Source of the DNA: Blastomyces gilchristii SLH14081
Lineage: Eukaryota > Ascomycota > Eurotiomycetes > Onygenales > Ajellomycetaceae
Direction of reading: 5' to 3'
DNA length: 36,754 bases
Assembly (NCBI RefSeq): GCF_000003855.2
Contig: NW_003101666.1
Location: 1,209,303-1,246,056, forward strand
Below, one piece after another: positions 30,697 through 36,754 of the stretch. The translations under genes and the position numbers were made by a program. Position 1 is the stretch's first letter. Every line of letters begins with the position of its first letter. Under the pieces are notes generated by a model. The model worked only from the letters and a program-made list of their open reading frames with translations. It was not told where the DNA came from and did no database searches.

Positions 30697-30844
30697 TGTG
30701 GTTTGAATAATAACGCGGCTGCTTCTGAACTTGCTTACGAATGTAAAGGGGCCATAGCGGCCACCAATTAATTTAGTGTACAGTATATAAGAAGCCGGCG
30801 TACGCCTGTAATCGTACGCTGGCTCAAGCAATCTTTGAATCACA
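30697..30844 (+). repeat. Gypsy element 3' LTR
   Basis: 148 bp, the counterpart of 8982-9148. It lacks 19 bp present there (the stretch between two CGG triplets near 8991-9010) and otherwise differs only by transitions. It keeps the TATA-like GTATATAAGAAGCC. Followed by CAGA, the target duplication with one change. Confidence 0.88.
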
Positions 30845-30848
30845 CAGA

Positions 30849-31330
30849 TGTCAGATCATGTTTCTTCAAATATGATGAAAATCAAATCACTTATATTCTA
30901 TGAAATGCAATCAAACAGAAATACTCTGTTCTCAAAACACAGTTACACTGTGAGACAGTTCTGAAATTCATGTTACTTAATGATATACAGGTTATCAATC
31001 TATATACATTCTTTAATAAGTTTCAGTTCATTATTATAAAATTGAAGATAATGAATACTTCTCTGTCAGATGCATGAATATTTGATACCTTCTACTCAGT
31101 TCTACTTAACAATTGAAGAAATTATGTTTAGAAGAAGATAGAGAAGATACAGGATTTCAAATTTACAGCTGTGATATTGAATATTAACCTTCTTATAAAG
31201 AAGATCTATTCGCGGCTTAATTCTTCAAAAGATAAAAAGAATCTATAGAATACAGATTCTGCAGCTAACTTTACTATAATAGCTACAACAGCTACAATGT
31301 AGAAGATTTCAATCACTATCTAGAAATAAA
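30849..31330 (+). pseudogene. Copia gag, third segment
   Basis: It resumes the Copia gag after the Gypsy insertion: DVRSCFFKYDENQITYIL, KYSVLKTQLHCETVLKFMLL, TFFNKFQFIIIKLKIMNTSL. The spacing of hydrophobic and helix-like segments fits a Copia capsid domain. No zinc knuckle is seen before the frame gives way, around 31330, to reverse-transcriptase sequence, which marks the internal deletion. Confidence 0.68.
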
Positions 31331-31379
31331 GATTGATAGAGATTTAACTTCATTAATATTATTTTAATCTCTCTTTATA

Positions 31380-32192
31380 AGAAACCTTCTGAAGAAGTTC
31401 TCAATGAATAACTATTATTCTACATTCACTTCTATGAAGAAGAATGTTGATTTCATAAATGATAATAAGAAACTGATTGTATACACAGCAGAATTTATTC
31501 TATGATTCTATCAATTCAGTATTGAATTTCTGCAATATCTAGCATTCAATACACATTCTGATATAAGCTTCACTGCAGAATTTCTTGAACAATTCAGCTT
31601 CTGACCTATATCAAAGAACTGAGCTGTATACAAGCATACACTCTGATACCTACAGAGTTTAATCAATAAGAGTATAATCTATCACAGAGATGCCGAAATT
31701 GAATCTGTAGCATACACAGATACTGATTGAGCTGGTAGAAATTTAGAATCTCATTCAATCATCAGTTATATCATCTATATAACAGGTGGCCTTATTGCAT
31801 GATGAAGGTGCTGGTAAACAGAGGTCTTCAAATTAACAGAGACTGAATATACTGCATTCTTCAAGACTGTATATGAGGTTGTCTATCTCTGCGAACTTCT
31901 AGAAGATGCTGAATTTATTTTATTCTGTCTCAACAATCTGAATACTGATAATTATCTCATTCTTATCACAGTCAATGATCTGACTTATACAATTCATGCT
32001 GATAATAAGTCTGTCATAGAGCTATTCTCTTTCAAAGCAATTTCACGCTGCTTGAAGTATATAGAAATCTGTTTTCATATTCTTCAGAATCTTATCTGCA
32101 AGAATAAGATATCTATCTGATATATTTCATCTGCTGAGAACACAGCAGATAAGCTTACTAAACTACTTGAAATATTGAAATATACATATTAA
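31380..32192 (+). pseudogene. Copia reverse transcriptase C-terminus and RNase H
   Basis: Clear Ty1/Copia end of pol: LLKKFSMNNYYSTFTSMKKN near 31389, HSDISFTAEFLEQFSF near 31555, the RNase H opening YTDTD-stop-AGRNLESHS near 31710 (TGA in place of Trp), YITGGLIA near 31775, TETEYTAFFKTVYEVVYLCE near 31840, HADNKSVIEL near 32000, CLKYIEICFHILQ and ENTADKLTK near 32145. It ends at TAA 32190-32192, followed by purine-rich AAAAGGAGAATATGAAGATG. The RT active-site half and all upstream pol are missing. Confidence 0.88.
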
Positions 32193-32353
32193 AAGGAGAA
32201 TATGAAGATGAAGGAATAGAGGGATAAAAAATGATGTATCTCATGACTGGTTTTTCATTACTACACATTTTCCAGTTATTTTTTGTACCTGTACTTGATT
32301 TGAAGACGAATTTTGTATATAGCATCATGTATAGTTACTCTGATGAGTGAAAA

Positions 32354-32448
32354 TGTTAGGTCACATGATCTGGCTTACTAATTCTTTCATCATATAACTT
32401 TTCACAAGCTAGTAATCTTTCAATTACACAAGCTTTACACCTTTCACA
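32354..32448 (+). repeat. Copia element 3' LTR
   Basis: 95 bp, TGTTAGG...TTTCACA, pair of 5821-5915, followed by AAAGA. The preceding GATGAGTGAAAA may be the remains of a polypurine tract. The 160 bp between the RNase H stop and this LTR hold no gene. Confidence 0.93.
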
Positions 32449-35400
32449 AAAGAGACATGAAAAACATTGTATATCTATAACTCAGATAACAGTTTCAATC
32501 TGTAGAACTACAAGCTAACTTTGTTCATAATTCTATAAGACTCTGTCTGTAAGAGATTCAGCTTCTTTCTAGATCTTTATATAATAATATTTTCTAGACT
32601 CAGTCAGACTCTATCATCTTTCTTAAAACTCTTTATAATATACTTAAAGTTATAGTATCTCTTCTGATACACTTGAGTCTTTCTTAAGAATTCACAGACT
32701 TTCTCTCAGATATTCTGAATTCTCTCAGTCTATTCAGAGGCATTATTACACTCTATAGTGTACTCTTGTGAGTTCATCAAGATTATTCATAGATAAATGT
32801 CAGTGAGTGTCTCAAAGAGAGTTTTATCTGTGCTGATATACTTTGAGTTGTTATATATAAACTTTGTAAGTGATAATCAATGTATTTAGTTATTCTGATT
32901 GTAATTGATAAAGTATTATAGATACTGTTTCAATATACTTATCAGACATTCTGTCTGATCATCTATTTATTGTTGAAAAGCTATGCTTAGATCTTACAAG
33001 ATCTTTAGTATAGTTATTAGATCAGATTAACACTTCTTTATAAAGATTAATTCTCTATCTGAGATAATATTCACAGATAACTTATGCAATTAAATCACAT
33101 TATAGATAAAGATATAAGTTAAATTCTTTGACTTTAAGTTCTTATAAGTGAGTATAAAGTGTGTTATCTTGATAAAGTAATCTACTATTATCAGTACACT
33201 ATTAAAGCAGATATTATATATATTCTTACTTTCAGAGAGATTTATCAGAGCATTCATTTCTAGCTGTTTTCAAGATTCTTATAGAATGAATAGAGAAGTA
33301 AGTTCTTTATATAATCTGAATCATACTATCTATGAACTCTGATAAATAGTATAAGAATTTACTATCTTTTTTATAAGCTCTTATATCTTCAGTCAGAAGT
33401 ATTTTTTTATAAGTCACTTATAAGTTCTAGTATCTGTAAAATAATCTGTTAGAGAAGAGTTATAATATCTTTGAATAAGTTTTATATATAGAAACTTATT
33501 CATAGATATATAATTTCAGTTCTCTCTTTATAAGAGATTATTTAAGTCTCTTCAATTCTTTATTTCTACAGAATTGATTTCTGTTATAAGCAGTTTTTAA
33601 ATATACTAAGTATATTCATTCTTTAATTATAGTTCAGACAATCTGAATAGAAGATCTTATAAAAACTTATACTCTGTTTTCTTTTATATCAGATCTTCTA
33701 CAGTGCTTCTTAAAGTCTGCAAACTCTTCAGATTATAGATAGTCTCTTCAAGAATTCTTATAGAAATTCTCAGAGTGTTAACTCTCAGTGTTATAGAGAG
33801 TAGTTACACAGACTTCTTCTCTTTCTTTTCTCTCTTCTCTTATAGAGAATTAAGAGACTCTTGAGTTAATCTCTTTACAAAACTTAGTCTGAGTATTCTG
33901 TGAAGCTTTTCTATCTTCTCTAGCTTCTCTATATCTATTACTCTGATCTTCTTGACATAGTCAGATCTGTAAGAGAGTTCATTCACTGAGTTCTTAGTTT
34001 TCTTAATATACTCTATCTTGAATCAGAATTCACTCAGTCTCTGAGCTCAGTAAATCTATTATTATAAGAGTTTCTTAATCAAAGTAAACTGTTATAAGCT
34101 ATTATAATCAGTTTTAATAGTAATCACTATTACAAGACTCTTAAAGTAGTGATATTAGTAATGAAAGAATTTCACTATTATAAGAAGCTTCTGATTATGA
34201 ATGTTATAGTTAATCTCTACAGGTTATATCTTTCAGAAGAAAAAGACTACTAAAACTCAGTTCTTATTTAACTGTAGTTATAAGACTATTTCTGAAATTA
34301 TAAAGAAGAAGACATCTGTCTTTAATCTGATTAAGAGTAAGAGATTAAAGTGAAATAGTATTATTATATTTATAATATCTGTTTCAATCTTATAAAGATC
34401 TTATAAGCTTCTGAGATAAGAAAGTTCTCACAGCTCTCTCATCTCAATAATCTTTTTATTCTTCATTTATAAAATGACTTCTTCTTATTTTCACTCTTCA
34501 GCATGTCTGTAAGAGTCAAGAAGATTCTTATAAATATAAAGATAAATCATCTATAGAAATTTATAAAGTTCAGAAAGATCTAAATCTTATGAATACTAGT
34601 TAACTTTAGTTATAATAGAATAGTCTCAATTTACAAAGATTTCATCTGAATACTATTCACAGTGTTACATATTCTAGAAAATTAATTCAATAAGTACTGA
34701 AGTTATACTTTATAAGCTTAATATACAGTTCTATCTCATCTAAGATCTTCAATACAGTTTATATATACTCAGTGTATTCTTTCTTCTTCATAGAATATAT
34801 TATCACATTATTCAGATATATTATTACAAAGACATTCAGATATATATGAAGTATTTTATTAATAAAAGACTGAAATACTGTGAGAGTATTAGTCAAATCA
34901 AAAGATATTATTAGATATTTAAATAATCTCAGCACAGTTTTAAAGATAGTCTTTCATTCATTCTCAGACTATATTCACAGCTGTGTATATATAGTGATTA
35001 TATTCAGTTATGTGAATATAACAGCTTCTGTAAGACAGTTGATTACATTCTCAATCAGAGACAGAGAATAGTAACTCTTTATTATCTTAAAGTTTAAATT
35101 ATAGTAGTTTATATATAATCTGAGGTCTTTATTCTTCTTCTCTATAAATATCACAGAGACTCTTATAAAGATCTGTGAAGATTAGATAAAGTCATTCTTC
35201 AGATTCTTCTTTATATAAGTCTGCAAGATCTCTGTCTTATAATGAAAGAGCTTATGAATTGATTCTTAGAAGAGTTTCTATTCTTCTATTAAATCTATTA
35301 TTAGATTCTTTTTATAGTAAGATAAAAGCTCAGCTATCTTAGCTGAACTGAATATCTCTATGAGATCTTAATATTTCTTTAATATCTGAAGCTCAGTTTT

Positions 35401-35995
35401 CATAACTGTGAAGTTCTCAAATATTCATAAAGTTATTATATAGATAAGCTTGTCTTCTCTAATTAACTCTATAGTATTAACTGATTCTATCTTTATAAGT
35501 GAGTCTATCAACACTGATTGAAAGTATAAACCTGACTTACAGACAGCTGTATGTAAATTGTATCTTTAAAGTTATATAAGTCTTAAGTACATGTTATCTA
35601 TGATATCTGTGATAATTACAGTTTCTATAAATCTTCTTCAGATTTCAGAGAGATCTTGTAATTCAAAGATAATTTTTATAAGTCTCTCAGTTCTTAGATC
35701 TGAGTTCTCATATTCTGCTTATTATAAGAGTAGATTTTCAGTTTTCATCACTTAGCTTATTTACTCTGTGAGCTTTAGAGACACTACAGTAATCTGAGAT
35801 TCTGAGTTTACTAATACTTTCTATACTGATAAGATAGTAGTACTACAGTATAATCTCTTTTCACAAGTATGTATTTTTATTGAGAGAGTAATAGATTTAG
35901 ATGTCAGCTTTAAGACTCTTAAGAAGACTGTTACTGACTCTATCTATAACTCTTCAAATTTTAATTTTAATTTGTTTAGACAGTTTATGTGAAGT
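32449..35995 (-). pseudogene. Outer chromovirus pol: protease, RT, RNase H, integrase
   Basis: The oldest element, minus strand. Read from right: protease remnant VLVNSESQITVVS near 35812-35775 (D-S-G as N-S-E); RT with VSVIFIEKKNKDLRLYINYY near 35150, KTVLRLFKYLIISFDLTNTL near 34950, and the catalytic box YLNNVIIYSMKK near 34825-34790; integrase core with SVLIIVDYFIKITHFILTY near 33200, NIISDRELIF near 33080 and LSIAFQQ near 32985; tail with YQKRYYNFKYIIKSFKK and NVFHVSL at the Copia junction. It continues at 5820. Many stops make it inactive. The RNase H part (about 34200-34700) is inferred from position. No gag is seen upstream; sequence changes character at about 36000. Confidence 0.86.
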
Positions 35996-36066
35996 AGAAT
36001 GGCCGCTGAAATCATGAATTTCATGTTTGATTCCATTTGATCTGATCTGATACATTTCTTGGCGTG

Positions 36067-36390
36067 AATCCCGCTAGGACTAGTCAGTAAAAAAACATGC
36101 AAAGTGACTACATATCAAATCTCAAAATGAAACCATGACTTGAAAAAAATGAGAAAGTAATCTTATTTAATCTCATTTAGTTCTATTCTTAGTATAAAGT
36201 TACTATTTTTAGACATTTTAAGGTTTTTTTTAGACTATTTTTAATTTTTTAAAAAGTAACGCTTTTTGATAACACTTAAATGAGATTTAAAGTCATTTAA
36301 AGTAATAAAAATAATTTAAATTGAGAAGTGGAAATCATGGTCTCATTTGGAAAATGTGATAAGAGTAGACAGTAAGTCCCACTGGGACAG
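36067..36390. repeat. Foldback (MITE-like) long imperfect inverted repeat
   Basis: About 324 bp whose two halves are imperfect reverse complements: ATCCCGCTAGGACT (36069-36082) against the complement of AGTCCCACTGGGAC (36375-36388), AAATGAAACCATGAC (near 36125) against GATTTCCA/CATGGTCTCATTT (36331-36349), and TTTAATCTCATTTAG (36166-36180) against CTTAAATGAGATTTAAAG (36276-36293). It has no coding capacity. I could not define a target-site duplication. It lies where the outer chromovirus sequence ends. Confidence 0.6.
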
Positions 36391-36754
36391 TATGAGACTA
36401 CTATTTAATATTAAAACCGGGTAATGAGATCAGTCGAATTGGTAATAAGACTATCAAAAATTCTGGTCCTGGTCTCAGACACGATCACACGGTCAGTCTA
36501 ATGTGAAGATATTCTAATTTAGAATAGATAAAGTAGAGATTCTTTTTCTTAATCTCCCTATTATATTCTTTAATTTATAAGAGCTTAGGAATCTCTTTTC
36601 TCCTCTGCTTTAGTAGTCAGATATAAAATCTCTTTTATATCTTAATATTTTTTGTCCTAAAAAGATCCTGGTTCCTCTGATAATTCTTGACTTCTTACTG
36701 GAACTAATTCCGGTGGATTCACATCTTTTAAAGAATCCCGGTTGACACCTCTTA
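36391..36754. other. Right edge, unassigned
   Basis: 364 bp with no gene recognised. The first part keeps CpG (AAACCGGG, CAGTCGAATTGG, GACACGATCACACGGTCAG) and may belong to the foldback element or its insertion site. The last 90 bp are moderately GC-rich and read openly on the minus strand (LKDVNPPELVPVRSQELSEE), possibly the edge of a feature continuing outside. Not assigned. Confidence 0.4.

Larger units (their letters stand above)
8982..30844 (+). mobile_element. Plus-strand Ty3/Gypsy element, split by a chromovirus
   Basis: LTRs at 8982-9148 (167 bp) and 30697-30844 (148 bp, with a 19-bp internal deletion) start TGTGG and end TCACA. Flanking 4-bp sequences are CAGG (8978-8981) and CAGA (30845-30848), a duplication with one G-to-A change. 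The surrounding Copia frame rejoins across it. Excluding the chromovirus at 9979-23677, the element is about 8.2 kb: gag, zinc knuckle, protease remnant, RT, RNase H, integrase, then a 2.5-kb 3' region. The order PR-RT-RH-IN marks it as Ty3/Gypsy. No chromodomain is visible after the integrase. All coding parts carry many stops. Confidence 0.92.
5821..32448 (+). mobile_element. Ty1/Copia element with 95-bp LTRs, disrupted by nested insertions
   Basis: Boundaries are exact: LTRs at 5821-5915 and 32354-32448, each TG...CA, flanked by identical AAAGA at 5816-5820 and 32449-32453. Without the inserts (6776-8821 and 8982-30844 plus duplications) its internal part is only about 2.5 kb: gag in three pieces, then directly the last part of reverse transcriptase and RNase H. 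Protease, integrase and the RT core are missing, so this is an internally deleted, non-autonomous copy. It sits between the GPF-like (NVFHVSL) end of the integrase and the chromodomain of an older minus-strand chromovirus. Confidence 0.92.

Noticed and set aside
8982..30844. Two unrelated solo LTRs or MITEs at 8982-9148 and 30697-30844
   Set aside because: Left and right outer flanks carry CAGG/CAGA, the Copia frame rejoins across the whole block, and a Gypsy gag-pol in the same orientation lies between.
34880..35071. 63-codon plus-strand open frame
   Set aside because: It is antisense to the outer chromovirus reverse transcriptase, which reads clearly on the minus strand.

Overview
The window looks like AT-rich, gene-poor heterochromatin of a filamentous ascomycete (Pezizomycotina). 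It contains no recognisable host gene. Almost everything is retrotransposon sequence eroded by C-to-T/G-to-A transitions in the manner of repeat-induced point mutation (RIP): reading frames stay in register for kilobases but are broken by TGA, TAA and TAG where Trp, Arg or Gln is expected; paired repeats differ almost only by transitions; CpG is rare outside a few short islands. A Tad1-like LINE, chromodomain Ty3/Gypsy elements and RIP together point to a filamentous ascomycete; I cannot name the species.

The layout is a set of nested insertions, which I resolved from target-site duplications (TSDs) and from reading frames that rejoin when inserts are removed. Outermost is a minus-strand chromodomain Gypsy element (pol at about 35995-32449, continuing at 5820-5541). 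A Ty1/Copia element (5821-32448, TSD AAAGA) interrupts it. The Copia gag is in turn interrupted by a small gag-only LTR element (6776-8821, TSD GTATC) and by a plus-strand Ty3/Gypsy element (8982-30844, TSD CAGG/CAGA). The gag of that Gypsy element is split by a second minus-strand chromovirus (9979-23677, TSD ATAAG/ATGAG). The chromovirus carries a full-length LINE (11615-19230, TSD ATTTATGAAATTA) and a tRNA-derived SINE (22906-23279, 15-bp TSD). That is five levels of nesting.

The left edge (1-3461) holds the 3' half of a second LINE copy abutting an antisense fragment of a third, then a probable solo LTR (3466-3659) and about 1.9 kb of eroded sequence I cannot assign. The right edge (36000-36754) has a foldback, MITE-like inverted repeat of about 324 bp and an unassigned end.

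The most interesting observation is a LINE/SINE pair. Both end in (AAT)n preceded by the same GAAGAATAAT junction and by a hairpin with an 18-nt loop. The loop is partly conserved, while most of the 7-bp stem has changed on both arms so that pairing is kept. This is what is expected if the LINE reverse transcriptase recognises a 3' hairpin that the SINE imitates. Also notable are a nearly unmutated gag-only LTR element with 109/110 identical LTRs, and GC-rich islands (SINE, LINE 5' end, LTRs) that seem to have escaped RIP.
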